Shown: positions 25,325 to 35,435, numbered from the stretch's first letter. The stretch: 64,000 bases of DNA from Clostridia bacterium (GCA_017399145.1 JAFQEG010000023.1:1-64000); one strand, 5' to 3'. Notes: generated by a model not told the origin, from the sequence alone. Numbers and translations: made by a program.

Positions 25325-26194
25325 CTATTGAGTTAAATATCTTTCATAATAAAATAAATATTGCTGACACAGTCCTGCACTATCTCCTAAAAGAGATATA
25401 TCAAGACCACTTGGAAAATATTTTTCAAGAGTGCGTTTAATATGCACGTCAACGGGGAAGCCCTCGCCTCGGTCAAAGCCGAAAAGTAAGACACACCCTG
25501 CCACCTTTTTGCCAACGCCCTTAATTGTGCATAGCAATTCCTCGGCAGAGGAAAAGTCTAACTGTCTTACCCTTTGTAAAAAGTCCTCATTTTCTAAAAG
25601 GGTTTTGCAGGCATCAAAAATATATTTTGCACGAAAGCCTGTTTTAAGATCAAAAATTTCGTCAACTCCCGCCTCGTAAAGCGATTTATAGGTAGGGAAT
25701 GAGTAGTGCACCTGTCCTAAAAACTCAATTTTACTTCCGTATTTTTGGCAAAGTGAGGAAATAATTTTCTTAATTCTGGGTATATTATTGTTTTGAGAGA
25801 TAATAAAGCTACAAAGTGTCTCCCAGGAATCCTGTCTTAAAATTCTAATGCCGTTGCCTAAGGAAATTGCCTTGTCTAAATGGCTATTTTTAAGGGCTTT
25901 TAGGGATTGATGCTTTTTTTCATAATCTACGTCGAGAGAAAGATATCTTTCCCAAATATTATAATAGTCCTCTTTAGTTGCACCGTATATGTAAAGCTCG
26001 TTTTCGTTGTCCTGTGCAAAGATAACGTACCTGTCATAGGCAACGCCACCTACCTCTGTTTTATGGTTGAAAACAGACACACTATCGAACCTAAAGCATT
26101 GACCACAGTCGAAGCTTTTCTCTAGGCTTATTGTAGGAATATCACAAAGATAAAGGACGGGAAGACCGTTTTTAGAGTATTCCTTAATAGTCAA
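25325..26194 (-). CDS. ogg: 8-oxoguanine DNA glycosylase (Ogg1-type)
   Basis: A 289-residue DNA repair enzyme of the HhH-GPD superfamily. The N-terminal FDCGQCFRF matches the OGG N-domain start. The helix-hairpin-helix and active site read LCTIKGVGKKVAGCVLLFGF..., with the catalytic Lys of GKKVA and the Asp of PVDVHIKRTL, near residues 225-250. There is no 4Fe-4S cluster cysteine set, which separates it from endonuclease III and MutY. It removes oxidised guanine paired with C and nicks the backbone. It is read from a promoter that overlaps the divergent DUF6062 promoter. Confidence 0.88.
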   Translation of the reverse strand: MTIKEYSKNGLPVLYLCDIPTISLEKSFDCGQCFRFDSVSVFNHKTEVGGVAYDRYVIFAQDNENELYIYGATKEDYYNIWERYLSLDVDYEKKHQSLKALKNSHLDKAISLGNGIRILRQDSWETLCSFIISQNNNIPRIKKIISSLCQKYGSKIEFLGQVHYSFPTYKSLYEAGVDEIFDLKTGFRAKYIFDACKTLLENEDFLQRVRQLDFSSAEELLCTIKGVGKKVAGCVLLFGFDRGEGFPVDVHIKRTLEKYFPSGLDISLLGDSAGLCQQYLFYYERYLTQ

Positions 26195-26220
26195 GAAGAT
26201 ATCACCCTTTCAAAAAAGTA

Positions 26221-26262
26221 TTGCATTATCTTAATTATACAGTTATAATTAAATTAAATCAA
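26221..26262. promoter_or_regulatory. Overlapping divergent promoters
   Basis: Plus strand: TTGCAT (26221-26226), 17 bases, TATAAT (26244-26249) for the DUF6062 gene. Minus strand: TTGATT (26262-26257), 17 bases, TATAAT (26239-26234) for ogg. The two cannot be occupied together, so the genes may be reciprocally expressed. Confidence 0.75.
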
Positions 26263-26290
26263 GTACCAAAAATAACCGAAAGGAAAAAAC

Positions 26291-27007
26291 ATGGAACAAA
26301 TTTATACAATTCCCGTAAATGAGGCATTTGAGGAAGCAAGGGACAAAAAGGGCTACGAGTGTCCCTTTTGTAAGCTTTTTGATAAGCTAGAGAAGAAAGA
26401 GGTTGAATTAGCCCTAGGCCCCTCTATGATGGAGCCAAATACAAGAATACAAACAAATGAAAAGGGCTTTTGCAAGGACCATTTTCAGCAAATGCTAGAA
26501 AAGAATAATCGTCTATCTCTTGCCTTGATTTTGGAAAGCCATATCGACACAATCAAGGGCAAGATGAAGGGCAATTTCTTAACAAATTTAACCGGAACTC
26601 AAACACAAAAATCTATAAAAGCTGTTAACAGTCTTGGCAAAAGCTGTTATATTTGCGAAAGAATAGAGTATAACTTTTCAAGAATGCTTGAAACCGCAGT
26701 TTTGCTTTACGGCTACGACCCGGAGTTTAAGGTAAAGCTAAAGGGGCAAAAATGCTTTTGCTTACCTCACTATGAAAGATTTATGACTCTGGCAAAAGCA
26801 AAGCTTGATAAGAAAAAGCAAGGCGAGCTTTCAAAGGACATAAGTGAGATACAAAACGCATATCTTGAAAAGCTAAAAAACGACGTTTCTTGGTTTTGCA
26901 AGAAGTTTGATTATCGCTACGACAACGAGCCATGGTACGATTCAAAGGACTCAGTTGAAAGGGCAATAAGATTCTTATCTAGTGGGGTTGACAAGGAAAA
27001 GAAATAA
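26291..27007 (+). CDS. DUF6062-family protein
   Basis: A 238-residue cytosolic protein with two probable metal-binding sites: ECPFCKLF near residue 19 plus GFCKDHF near 60, and SCYICERI near 120 plus CFCLPHYERF near 155. The start YTIPVNEAFE and LALGPSMMEP are family landmarks. The two halves look like an internal duplication of a C-x2-C...C-x2-H unit. Function is unknown. Single gene with its own promoter and a strong terminator at 27011. Confidence 0.8.
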   Translation: MEQIYTIPVNEAFEEARDKKGYECPFCKLFDKLEKKEVELALGPSMMEPNTRIQTNEKGFCKDHFQQMLEKNNRLSLALILESHIDTIKGKMKGNFLTNLTGTQTQKSIKAVNSLGKSCYICERIEYNFSRMLETAVLLYGYDPEFKVKLKGQKCFCLPHYERFMTLAKAKLDKKKQGELSKDISEIQNAYLEKLKNDVSWFCKKFDYRYDNEPWYDSKDSVERAIRFLSSGVDKEKK

Positions 27008-27010
27008 ACG

Positions 27011-27040
27011 AAAAAGCCGACACTTAGTCGGCTTTTTTTA
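27011..27040 (+). terminator. Terminator of the DUF6062 gene
   Basis: AAAGCCGAC and GTCGGCTTT with a five-base loop and T7 tail; usable in both directions. Confidence 0.9.
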
Positions 27041-27061
27041 TTTCTTTTGATCATTGCTAAT

Positions 27062-27700
27062 CTATTCGTGGCGCCAAGAGCTAACGTCTATTACGTAGTT
27101 CAAGGTTTGCGGCATTGAGGAAAAGCCGAGAGAGGAAAGCTCTACGGCTTTTGCGTAGCCAATATGGCTATCGTAAAGAGTCCACGTTCCATCGATTTTA
27201 ATAACCTCAGTTCTATAAGTAAGAAGCTCTAAATCTGTGCCTCCCACTGTTGCAAGATCATCAATTGAATAGGTATAAATGTAATATATATCTTCACTGA
27301 TCCTTTCAATTGCATAGTAGAGCTTGTGGGTATTATTCTTTGGGTCAAGAATAAATTTTAGGTTACCACCAGAAATCTTTTGGTTAGAGTAAATGCTGTC
27401 ATAGGATTCAAGCAGGGAATGAATTATTGAATTAGAATCGTTTAAGCTATAGCCACTACCAGCCTCGTCAACAATAAGCTTAACTACTGTATAGTGGTTT
27501 CCACCCAGCTCGACCTCGCTATCATTATCACCACCCGGCAAAATCTCCTCGGGTGGGTAGTGAAACTCGGAAAGAGTAACACACAAGGCTTGATTAACCG
27601 ATTGCATAGGGGCGCCCGCGTAATTCCATGTGGCATAAACACCACCTATTGAGGACAGCACAAGCAGGAATGATAAAACAACTGTAAATTTCCTAATCAT
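27062..27700 (-). CDS. SipW-dependent-type secreted protein
   Basis: A 212-residue protein starting with a signal peptide that ends GGVYATWNYAG. The A-T-W-x-Y/F pattern after a GGVYA core is the mark of substrates of the SipW-type signal peptidase (TasA/CalY group). The mature part has no recognised domain; it contains a short acidic loop (GGDNDSEVELGG) and several strand-like segments. It overlaps the peptidase gene by eight bases and shares its operon with the TasA-like gene, so it is probably another substrate or a fibre accessory. Confidence 0.75.
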   Translation of the reverse strand: MIRKFTVVLSFLLVLSSIGGVYATWNYAGAPMQSVNQALCVTLSEFHYPPEEILPGGDNDSEVELGGNHYTVVKLIVDEAGSGYSLNDSNSIIHSLLESYDSIYSNQKISGGNLKFILDPKNNTHKLYYAIERISEDIYYIYTYSIDDLATVGGTDLELLTYRTEVIKIDGTWTLYDSHIGYAKAVELSSLGFSSMPQTLNYVIDVSSWRHE

Positions 27701-28808
27701 TTACTTGTCCCCCTTGGCTTTTTTTGATAATTTCTTTACCAACGAAGGATGTAAGCTTGATTACGTTGCCACCACAGGACTTAATTTTACTAATTGCGTC
27801 CTTGTCAAACAGATGGGCTTTAATTGTAAGAGGCTTTTTAATCTCGCCCTGTGAGGTAATCTTAATACGGCAACAGGACTTATCCACCAACCCCTTTTTC
27901 TTAAGTGAATAGATGTCAACGGTTTGACCACGTCTGTAATTTTTGCTAAGTAGCTCAAGGGTAATTTCTGCAACCTCACCCATTGCATCTGTAAGAATTA
28001 CAACTGTGCCCTTTGGTGTAGCACCTTGTCTTGCTAGGTAAATGTCAATACGCTTTTGCCTTGCCTTTTCAAGCTTTCTGTCAAGAATTGGCATAGCGAA
28101 GATAGCAATAACAACGAGCAAGGCACAAAGCCAACCGGCTGGGGACTGCATAAACATAATAAAGCTACCTATAAACGGTATTTTGCTATCTCTATAAATA
28201 GCACGCATTTGACTGTATAAAACAGGGAAGCGGTCTGCTGCCTCTACTGCGTCACCCTGTAATCTAAAGTGACGGCAGTCTGGGTGATATTGATTTGGCT
28301 CCTCAATTTCTACAATACGGTGAACAATTAGCATTTCGTCCACCTCGTAAACTACAATGTCGTATAGCTTAAGGTCAAATTCATCTGGTAGCTTTTCTGT
28401 TTTTATCAAGTCGAAGGCTTGGAATTGGTTGTTTAGATTGTTCTTTACAAGATAGGTATTTCTTTCGTGCTTTTTTGACATTGACCCTGTATTTACAATT
28501 CTATAAACAGGCATATTGCCAACTGTGGCATTTTCGTTTCCCTTAACCACAAGGGCGCACACAAGAATAGAGAGCATAACAAAACAGACTATGCCCGAAA
28601 AGGCATAATCTAAAAGCTTACCATATTTACTTTTACGTTTATTTTGGTTTTTCTTGTAGTCCTTGATTATCTTCTTATCATCAGCACCAGAGTCAACTAG
28701 CCTTAAAGAGAGCTTTAAGATTACGGCAATACAAAAGATTGATAGCGATGCTAAAAGAAGGAAAACAACAAGGCACATAAAAAACACGTAAAGCTGATAG
28801 CTTGACAT
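27693..28808 (-). CDS. sipW: SipW-type signal peptidase I with C-terminal L15-like domain
   Basis: A 371-residue membrane protein. Helix one is at residues 5-35 and helix two at 66-90; the peptidase domain follows with catalytic Ser109 in NTGSMS, His163 in IVHRIVE (the ER-type Ser-His arrangement, no Lys) and GDA at 185-187. A third helix spans 226-243. After it, residues about 284-352 resemble the C-terminal half of ribosomal protein L15: LKKKGLVDK, a GEIKKPLTIKAH segment and AISKIKSCGG. Such a tail is not part of textbook SipW. It would lie in the cytoplasm if the third helix re-enters. The neighbours encode its likely substrates. Confidence 0.85.
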   Translation of the reverse strand: MSSYQLYVFFMCLVVFLLLASLSIFCIAVILKLSLRLVDSGADDKKIIKDYKKNQNKRKSKYGKLLDYAFSGIVCFVMLSILVCALVVKGNENATVGNMPVYRIVNTGSMSKKHERNTYLVKNNLNNQFQAFDLIKTEKLPDEFDLKLYDIVVYEVDEMLIVHRIVEIEEPNQYHPDCRHFRLQGDAVEAADRFPVLYSQMRAIYRDSKIPFIGSFIMFMQSPAGWLCALLVVIAIFAMPILDRKLEKARQKRIDIYLARQGATPKGTVVILTDAMGEVAEITLELLSKNYRRGQTVDIYSLKKKGLVDKSCCRIKITSQGEIKKPLTIKAHLFDKDAISKIKSCGGNVIKLTSFVGKEIIKKSQGGQVND

Positions 28809-28833
28809 ATTTCTCTCCCTTGTAAAGTATTTA

Positions 28834-28858
28834 ACGGCAAGGCTATGTGCCTTGCCGT
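28834..28858 (-). promoter_or_regulatory. Intra-operon hairpin between tasA-like and sipW
   Basis: ACGGCAAGGC and GCCTTGCCGT form a 10-bp GC-rich stem with a five-base loop but no T tail. It probably stabilises or attenuates the message so that the TasA-like gene is made in excess over the peptidase. Confidence 0.6.
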
Positions 28859-28875
28859 GTCAATTTATGATTTTG

Positions 28876-29514
28876 TTATGGAGTAACAACGCCGTCTGTT
28901 ACGCGTGCAACAATGTTACCTGTTAGAGCTGTACGGAATGCATCATGCTCAGCCTTAATATCAAGCACGAATGTACGTGAAAGAGTAATCATTGACTTAA
29001 GCTCAGTCTCTGTTAGAGAGTAGGTAAATGAGCCGTCTGCTTGTGGGCCTGACCACGTAACGTTTTCAGAGAAGTTGCCATCTGATGGGTTAGAGAATGT
29101 AAAGATATCAGTTGGTGTGCCTGTTGCACTGTAGTTGCCTTCGCTATCGATTGAGTACTTCATATCGGTTGTAGTACCGAAGTAAAGCTCAGTAGGGATT
29201 GCATTCTCTTTGATTGATTGTGGTGCGTTTGCAGCAGGTGTAAAGGTAACCTTTAGGTAAATTGGATTGCTATCGTTTGATGAGAATACCAATTCAGCCT
29301 CGTGGTCCTCGTTTGCTTGGTCTATGGAAAGTACAAGGTTGCTTTCAATCTTGTAGGTACCATTAGCGCCGATAAGCTCAACGTCCTCAATTGTAACCTT
29401 TGCCTCAGCAAAAGCGTCTGCAATGTCGTTTGTGCCTGCGTATGACCAGGTAGCATAAACACCACCGATTGTCAAAACAAGCAAAAGTGCCATTAAAATA
29501 CTTAATTTTTTCAT
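28876..29514 (-). CDS. TasA/CalY-like SipW-dependent protein
   Basis: A 212-residue secreted protein. The signal peptide ends IGGVYATWSYAG, the SipW substrate pattern. The mature part is beta-rich, acidic and poor in cysteine, with alternating strands (LVLSIDQANEDHEAELVFSSNDSNPIYLKV begins the core, cut here to its character), like the jelly-roll fibre proteins of the TasA/camelysin family. It is first in the operon with sipW, has a consensus promoter, and may form extracellular fibres. Family assignment is by signal type and context. Confidence 0.75.
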   Translation of the reverse strand: MKKLSILMALLLVLTIGGVYATWSYAGTNDIADAFAEAKVTIEDVELIGANGTYKIESNLVLSIDQANEDHEAELVFSSNDSNPIYLKVTFTPAANAPQSIKENAIPTELYFGTTTDMKYSIDSEGNYSATGTPTDIFTFSNPSDGNFSENVTWSGPQADGSFTYSLTETELKSMITLSRTFVLDIKAEHDAFRTALTGNIVARVTDGVVTP

Positions 29515-29543
29515 GTTTTTCTCTCCTTATATAAGTTAATTTC

Positions 29544-29572
29544 AGTATAATAAATGTATGAGAAGTTGTCAA
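29544..29572 (-). promoter_or_regulatory. Promoter of the tasA-like/sipW operon
   Basis: On the minus strand TTGACA (29572-29567), 17 bases, TATACT (29549-29544), 30 bases upstream of the start codon. Confidence 0.85.
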
Positions 29573-29611
29573 GAGCTTTGTTTCAAAAAAATTAGTTTAA
29601 TATGTTTTATA

Positions 29612-30853
29612 TTATTCGCCAAAGAAGTAGTAATAATCAAGCTCGTTTGCCTTTGAACCACTAATTGTGTACTGGTCCTTGTTGTTTGACACCTCAACTA
29701 CGATTGAGTTTTCCTTTTCGTACTTTTGTAGCTCCTTATAAAAGGCGCTTTGGCAAGATTGTTGTAGGAAGGAATCGCTACCCTCGGGGAAGAAAAAGTC
29801 CTTATTTTCTTCCTTTGTGTAAGCATCGTCTTCCATTTCTAGCTTTTTAATAAAGGCAGAGCCGTACTCGAAATAGTCTCCCTTATTGATTTGCTCCTCG
29901 CCATTTTCGGTTGAGATTGAGCCGTTTCCGTCAAAGTATCTCTTTGCAGGCACGACGCCACAGTCCCCTGTTTTAAGGGCTAGGGCAGTTGCAAGGGTTT
30001 GCGAGGTTGCAAGCTTTTGAGAAACAGGCTTTTTCATAAAATAGCCCTGAGGGTAAAGGGTATCGTCTGAATATTTTTCCCATAATTCTTCGTAAGAAAG
30101 AGTTGGGTCTATAATCAAATAATTGAAATCCTTATTTTTATTTACTAAAAGCTCGGTCAATTCGGTTACAATTCGCTTTTGTGAGCTTATTTCCTCGGGG
30201 GTTAGGTTTGTGTAGGTGGTTTTACCACTTGAATCGGTGTGGGATTTATAAAGGGTATTGATAACGATAACCTGAAAATGCATATAGTAATCGTTGCAAT
30301 AATCCTTCTTTGCATCCTCTGTTAGCTTTTCGTAATTGCCACCATAAAGATGCTCAATAACTGCACCCTGCTTCATTTGCATTTCATAAACACGTCTTAG
30401 TGTATCCGTTGTAAAGGAATAGCCTAGCTGACCTAGTCTTTTGTCAAGAAACTTCTCAGAATAGCCACCATAGTAGGTTAAAAGTGTGTTTATAATCTCG
30501 TTTGAGGTCTGTCTTTTATCCTCGCTAATAGTAAGCTTGTACTCGTCAAAAAGTGCAACAGAGAAAAGAAGTGTCAAAACCGATTGCTCAAATTGGGCTG
30601 AGTAAAGGGCATCAATATAGTCGCCTAGGGTATAGCCCTCTTGGATTTCGGTGTCAATATCCTTTTCGCTATATCCTAAGGACTTTAAAGCCTGCATTTT
30701 TTGCATACCTAAAAGGTAATGATATTCGTCCGCCTTAATCGTATAGCCACCTAGCCTATAAATATCCTGATTATTACCACAGGAAAAAAGGCAAGGGACA
30801 ACCATTGAAAGGCAGAGGACAAGAATAAGAAGCTTAGTTAAAATTCGTTTCAT
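29612..30853 (-). CDS. Lipoprotein, possible PrsA/SurA-like foldase
   Basis: A 413-residue lipoprotein with lipobox LFSC about 24 residues in. A longer frame opens 31 codons upstream, but AGGAG directly before the ATG at 30853 and the position of the signal peptide fix the start. The mature part is mainly helical (residues 40-200), as in the N-terminal chaperone module of SurA/PrsA proteins, and its place after mfd is where many Clostridia keep a prsA gene. I do not see a convincing parvulin PPIase core, so it may be a catalytically inactive relative. It has its own promoter. Confidence 0.6.
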   Translation of the reverse strand: MKRILTKLLILVLCLSMVVPCLFSCGNNQDIYRLGGYTIKADEYHYLLGMQKMQALKSLGYSEKDIDTEIQEGYTLGDYIDALYSAQFEQSVLTLLFSVALFDEYKLTISEDKRQTSNEIINTLLTYYGGYSEKFLDKRLGQLGYSFTTDTLRRVYEMQMKQGAVIEHLYGGNYEKLTEDAKKDYCNDYYMHFQVIVINTLYKSHTDSSGKTTYTNLTPEEISSQKRIVTELTELLVNKNKDFNYLIIDPTLSYEELWEKYSDDTLYPQGYFMKKPVSQKLATSQTLATALALKTGDCGVVPAKRYFDGNGSISTENGEEQINKGDYFEYGSAFIKKLEMEDDAYTKEENKDFFFPEGSDSFLQQSCQSAFYKELQKYEKENSIVVEVSNNKDQYTISGSKANELDYYYFFGE

Positions 30854-30883
30854 TTTGTCTCCTGAAATTTTTGTGTTAAAAAC

Positions 30884-30912
30884 ATTGTAGCACATAGATG
30901 CAAAAATGTCTA
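30884..30912 (-). promoter_or_regulatory. Promoter of the lipoprotein gene
   Basis: On the minus strand TAGACA (30912-30907), 17 bases, TACAAT (30889-30884), just behind the mfd stop codon. Confidence 0.65.
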
Positions 30913-30929
30913 TTAATAATTTGTTACTT

Positions 30930-33900
30930 TTATTCTTCACCCTCAAGTGCTTCCTTATAGCATTTCAAAACTGCTACGCACAAGGGGGCAAAGTCGGTTT
31001 TTGGGTCGTAGGTAACTACAATGTGAGGCACCTCTCTAATACCCTTTATAAATACGTTTTTCTTGTCGAAAACGGAAACGGCTTGAAGCGCCTTTAGATT
31101 TGTTTCGTTAGGGTAAATACGAATTTCGCCACGAAGCTGTTCGATTTTGCGAATATCAGCCTGTGAGGCATAAGATTTAACAAGGGCAACGGAGGTTAGC
31201 ATTCTTGCCTCGGGTGGCATTTTGCCGAATCGGTCGGTAATTTCGTTATCAAGGTCACGGCGCTCGTCCTCGCTTTCAATGTGGGCAATTCGCTTGTAAA
31301 GCTCCATTCTTTGATTAGAGGATTTTACGTAGTTAGGTGGCAAAAATGCATCAGAGGAAACGGTAAAGGTGGTTTCCTTTTTTTGAGGGACAAGCTCACC
31401 CTTTTCCTCAAGGACTGCCTCGTTGAGAAGCCTTATATAGAGGTCGTAGCCTACTGCGTCAAGGTGTCCGTGCTGTTCGGCGCCTAAAAGGTTACCGGCA
31501 CCACGAATTTCAAGGTCACGCATAGCTATCTTAAAGCCTGCGCCGAACTCGGCAAAGTCTCTAATTGCGCTAAGTCTTTTTCTTGAAATGTCGGAAAGGC
31601 CCTTAAAGGCACGATAGGTGAAGAATGCGTAGGCACGACGGTGACTTCTTCCAACTCGTCCACGAATTTGGTGAAGCTGTGAAAGACCCATTGTGTCTGC
31701 GTTTTCAATGATTAGAGTGTTTGCGTTTGGAATGTCAATTCCTGTTTCTATAATAGTTGTGCATACTAAAATATCAATCTCGCCAACTACAAGATTGTGC
31801 CAAATTTGCTCAAGGGTGTCCTTGTCCATTTGACCGTGACCTACTGCTATGCTTGCGTTAGGGAATACCTTTTGTAGCTTGTCGGCAGTGTGATAAACTG
31901 AGTCAATATTATTAACAAGGTAGAAAACCTGTCCACCTCTGTGTAGCTCTCGCTTGATTGCATCGTTTATAATGTTGTCGTCGTGCTCCATTACGTAGGT
32001 TTGAGTGCCTACACGACCCTCGGGGGACTCGTCAAGCAAGGAAAGGTCACGAATACCGCCCATAGCCATAGAAAGAGTTCTTGGGATTGGGGTTGCCGAA
32101 AGAGTCAAAACGTCAACGTATGGGAAGGCTTGCTTTAGCTTTTCCTTTTGGGCAACTCCGAAGCGTTGCTCCTCGTCAATGATTAAAAGACCTAGGTCCT
32201 TAAACTGAATTGACTTGTTAAGTAGCTTGTGAGTGCCTATTATAATGTCAAGGTCACCTCGCCTTAGCATATTGAGTATGGATTTTTGCTCCTTTGCAGT
32301 ACGGAAGCGAGTAAGCATATCAATATTTACGCCTGTACCTGCAAAACGGGACATGGCAGTTTGACAATGTTGCATTGCAAGAATTGTAGTAGGCACCATA
32401 ATGGCAACCTGCTTGTTGTTAGCAACTGCCTTCATAGCGGCACGGAAGGCAACCTCGGTTTTTCCGTAGCCTACGTCGCCACACAGGACTCTATCCATAG
32501 GATAGGGCTTTTCCATATCAGCCTTGATTTCGCTAATGGCAAGCAATTGACTTTCCGTTTCGTCATACTCAAAGGAGGAATCAAAGTCAATTTCCATAAT
32601 GTCGTCGGGCAAGAAGGCATAGCCATTCATTTTGGTTCTTCGTGCGTAAAGCTGAATCAATTCCTTTGCCATATCCTTAGCAGATGCCTTAGCCTTAGAT
32701 TTAGCCCTTTTCCACTCGGCACCACCCATTTTTGATAGACGTACCTCACCGGTTGAGGATGAGGCACCGATATATCTTGATACCATATCTAATTGCTCAA
32801 CAGGTAGGTATAGCTTATCTGAGCCTGAATATTGAATGGTTATATAATCTCGGTGGGCACCCATTGTGCATAGGTTTTGTATGCCTAGATACTTACCGAT
32901 ACCATATTTTTCGTGAACAACGTAGTCACCTACGTTTAGGTCCTGATAGGAAAGAATCTTTTGACTAGCACTCTTATTCCTAGAGGCAGATTTTTTTAGC
33001 CTTTTCTTGTCAAGTGAGCGCTTTGAGGAAAGGACAACTAGGGCAAGACGGGCAGAGGGTAACTCAAAGCCCTCGGGAAAGTAGTCACAGGTAACTGCAA
33101 CCGAGCCACTAATTAGCTTGCCATCTAGCATAAAGTGGGCAGAAATGCCCTCGTCGTTTAAGACTGCAACTGCGTTTTTTGCCTCTTGGTCGGTTTGACA
33201 CACAAGGGCAACGGAATACTTATTATCGTAAAAATATTGTAGCTCCTCCATAACGGCAGAAAGAGAATGATTTGCAGAGTGGGACCCCTTTGCATTAAAG
33301 CTATAAATTCCACCTACTGCATCAAGCCTTGTCATTACAAATTGGTCGATATGAATAGGGTAGCTATTTTTAACAAATAGGTCAATTTTAGACACAGGGG
33401 CAGAGAAAATTGCATATTTTGATGGAATTAAGCAGTTATCTATAAGGGTTTTTGCAAGCTCGTTTTCAACAGCTTGTGCTTCCTTGGCACGCTTAGAAAT
33501 TAGGTTAGCATCGCACAAAATAGACACACAGCCCTTTGGAAAATAGTCAAGCAAGCAACACGCCTCGGGGTAGATAAGTGAAATTAGCTTATCAAAGAAT
33601 GGATATGAGGAATCCTTAGTTTCAAGAGAGGCAAGCTCTCTTTTAAGCTCGGTAATTGAGTTTTCCTGAGTGTTGCCAACAAGTAGCTTTTCTAATTCCT
33701 CTTTAATTTGAGTAAGCTGGTCTTGGCTAGCTATAATTTCTCTTGAGGGAGTTATAGAAAAGCATTCAATTTGGCTTGTCATTCGTTGAGTTTCTGTATC
33801 GAAAATTGCCATACGGTCAATTTCGTCACCAAAAAGCTCAATTCTAATTGGGTTTTGCTCGTTGTAGGTCTTGCCCTTGATTACGTATTCACAGCTTGTA

Positions 33901-34475
33901 GGAAATAGGTCGACAATTCCGCCACGAAGAGAATACTGTCCTGGACTTTCAACAATGTCGGTTTGAATGTAGCCTAGGTTGTATAATTGCTTTGCTAACT
34001 CGCCTAGGTTGATTTCGGTCTTTTGGTCGATGATTAAGGACTTAGACTCAAGAATTTTTGAGGGCATAGTCAACTGAATTGAAGCATCAGGGGTGGTTAA
34101 AACAACGTCAATAGTGCCCTTTAGAATACCTGCTAAAATTCTTAATCTTTCATGCTCAAGGTCATGTGAGGCAGTTATATCATAGAAGTTAAAATCTCTT
34201 TGCTGATAAAACTCACTTTTTAAGCCTATTTTACGGAAAAAGTCGTTTAGCTTGTTAGCCTGTCTTTCGTCGCTTACTAAAAGCAAGATAGTTTGGTTGT
34301 ATTTTTTGCGTATGTCCTCAACGAGTGAGGCAGAAAGGGCATAGAGTGCACCGTCACTAATACCGTCAACTAAAAGAGGCAATTGAAGTCCTGCCTTTTT
34401 CAATTCGTCAAGACGGGAAATAAGCTCCTCGTATTTTGGGGTGCCCTTAATAATTCGTGTTAAAAAGTCTTTCAT
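30930..34475 (-). CDS. mfd: Transcription-repair coupling factor Mfd
   Basis: An 1181-residue DNA translocase that removes RNA polymerase stalled at lesions and recruits UvrA. The UvrB-homology region occupies the N-terminal 350 residues, the RNA-polymerase-interacting domain follows around [19 protein letters not shown] (near 515), and the RecG-like motor carries Walker [12 protein letters not shown] (near 660), DEEQRFG (near 760) and the TRG-type motif near 960-1000. Full length. Two in-frame ATGs exist; the second (34475) has AAGGA at a proper distance, while at the first (34481) it is too close. Confidence 0.96.
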   Translation of the reverse strand: MKDFLTRIIKGTPKYEELISRLDELKKAGLQLPLLVDGISDGALYALSASLVEDIRKKYNQTILLLVSDERQANKLNDFFRKIGLKSEFYQQRDFNFYDITASHDLEHERLRILAGILKGTIDVVLTTPDASIQLTMPSKILESKSLIIDQKTEINLGELAKQLYNLGYIQTDIVESPGQYSLRGGIVDLFPTSCEYVIKGKTYNEQNPIRIELFGDEIDRMAIFDTETQRMTSQIECFSITPSREIIASQDQLTQIKEELEKLLVGNTQENSITELKRELASLETKDSSYPFFDKLISLIYPEACCLLDYFPKGCVSILCDANLISKRAKEAQAVENELAKTLIDNCLIPSKYAIFSAPVSKIDLFVKNSYPIHIDQFVMTRLDAVGGIYSFNAKGSHSANHSLSAVMEELQYFYDNKYSVALVCQTDQEAKNAVAVLNDEGISAHFMLDGKLISGSVAVTCDYFPEGFELPSARLALVVLSSKRSLDKKRLKKSASRNKSASQKILSYQDLNVGDYVVHEKYGIGKYLGIQNLCTMGAHRDYITIQYSGSDKLYLPVEQLDMVSRYIGASSSTGEVRLSKMGGAEWKRAKSKAKASAKDMAKELIQLYARRTKMNGYAFLPDDIMEIDFDSSFEYDETESQLLAISEIKADMEKPYPMDRVLCGDVGYGKTEVAFRAAMKAVANNKQVAIMVPTTILAMQHCQTAMSRFAGTGVNIDMLTRFRTAKEQKSILNMLRRGDLDIIIGTHKLLNKSIQFKDLGLLIIDEEQRFGVAQKEKLKQAFPYVDVLTLSATPIPRTLSMAMGGIRDLSLLDESPEGRVGTQTYVMEHDDNIINDAIKRELHRGGQVFYLVNNIDSVYHTADKLQKVFPNASIAVGHGQMDKDTLEQIWHNLVVGEIDILVCTTIIETGIDIPNANTLIIENADTMGLSQLHQIRGRVGRSHRRAYAFFTYRAFKGLSDISRKRLSAIRDFAEFGAGFKIAMRDLEIRGAGNLLGAEQHGHLDAVGYDLYIRLLNEAVLEEKGELVPQKKETTFTVSSDAFLPPNYVKSSNQRMELYKRIAHIESEDERRDLDNEITDRFGKMPPEARMLTSVALVKSYASQADIRKIEQLRGEIRIYPNETNLKALQAVSVFDKKNVFIKGIREVPHIVVTYDPKTDFAPLCVAVLKCYKEALEGEE

Positions 34476-34799
34476 AAGCATTTCCTTTCGTAGCTTTTAT
34501 AGAGGGAGATTTGGGTAAGAGAAGGGGTGAGTGCGTAGCAGTCGCCCCAAAAAAGGCGATACGATTAAAAGGGATTTTCCAAAAGGAAAATTTCCACCTT
34601 TAAATAAATGCAAACAATCGTAGATGTTAATATTGGAGGTGTCCCTTGCCTTTTGTTCTATAACACTAAACCCGCCCTCTGAGGGACCGAAAAGGCTAAC
34701 AAACACCTAGTGGGAATTTGTTAACCTAGTGGTATATATTTTTCTAATTTAATGTAAAAAACAAACACAGAGTGCCACTTTTTGAAAAGTGGCTTTTGT
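34476..34799. other. Gene-free stretch between mfd and pth
   Basis: No supported gene. A 69-codon frame on the minus strand (34497-34706) has no RBS and no recognisable product. Bases 34640-34700 carry a CCCTCTGAGGG palindrome. A hairpin GCCACTTTTTGAAAAGTGGC (34774-34793) directly after pth is probably its terminator. No strong promoter for mfd was found. Confidence 0.4.
34774..34793 (-). terminator. Probable terminator of pth
   Basis: Perfect 20-base palindrome-like hairpin seven bases after the pth stop, followed by a moderately T-rich stretch on the minus strand. Confidence 0.6.
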
Positions 34800-35426
34800 T
34801 TATTTAATTACTCCGTTATAATCGCACATTGCCTTTTCTATATCACCCTTTAGCATAAGGGATAGACAATCAGGCACTAGCTTGATTATTTCAAATTGCT
34901 TTTTTTCGTCGTCCTCGGTTAGTCTGCCAAGGACCCAGTCAACCATATCGTAATGAGGTGGCTTTTGACCAACGCCTAGCTTTATCCTTGGGAACGTGTC
35001 TGTTTTTAGGTGCTCGATAATGTTTTTTAAGCCATTATGTCCACCGGCAGACCCACCCTTGCGCACTCTCATTCTGCCAACGTCAAGGGAGGTGTCGTCT
35101 GACAAAACTATAATGTTTTCGGCGGGGATTTTATAAAAGCTAGATGCTTCAATAACTGCCTCGCCAGAAAGGTTCATATAGGTTTGAGGCTTCATTAAAA
35201 GAACTCTTACACCGTTTATTGTTGCCTCACCGATAAGTGCCTTAAACTTAAGTCTGTCGCACCTAGCGCCGATTTTTTCACATAGATAGTCTATTGCCAA
35301 AAAGCCTGCATTATGTCTTGTGTAGGTATATTTTGACTCGGGATTACCAAGTCCTACAACTAGGTGAGTTATGCTAGGCTGGGGGGAAGACTCTATTTTT
35401 TTGAATAAGTCAAATATATTTGCCAT
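34800..35426 (-). CDS. pth: Peptidyl-tRNA hydrolase
   Basis: A 208-residue enzyme that frees tRNA from prematurely released peptidyl-tRNA. It has the family signatures VVGLGNPESKYTYTRHNAGF (residues 23-42, with the catalytic His), LMKPQTYMNLSGEAV near 75 and the closing GGSAGGHNGLKNI near 118. A short N-terminal extension of about 20 residues precedes the usual start. It is nine bases downstream of the GlmU-like gene, mirroring the glmU-pth order of Bacillus (where prs lies between). Confidence 0.95.
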   Translation of the reverse strand: MANIFDLFKKIESSPQPSITHLVVGLGNPESKYTYTRHNAGFLAIDYLCEKIGARCDRLKFKALIGEATINGVRVLLMKPQTYMNLSGEAVIEASSFYKIPAENIIVLSDDTSLDVGRMRVRKGGSAGGHNGLKNIIEHLKTDTFPRIKLGVGQKPPHYDMVDWVLGRLTEDDEKKQFEIIKLVPDCLSLMLKGDIEKAMCDYNGVIK

Positions 35427-35435
35427 TTCGTTACC

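Noticed and set aside
30854..30946. 31-codon extension of the lipoprotein gene
   Set aside because: It would bury the signal peptide; the ATG at 30853 with AGGAG is the start.
32286..32968. Reading frames opposite mfd
   Set aside because: They mirror mfd codons on the other strand, with no start signals and no domain features.
34497..34706. 69-codon frame between mfd and pth
   Set aside because: No RBS, no family, and the sequence contains intergenic palindromes; treated as gene-free DNA.
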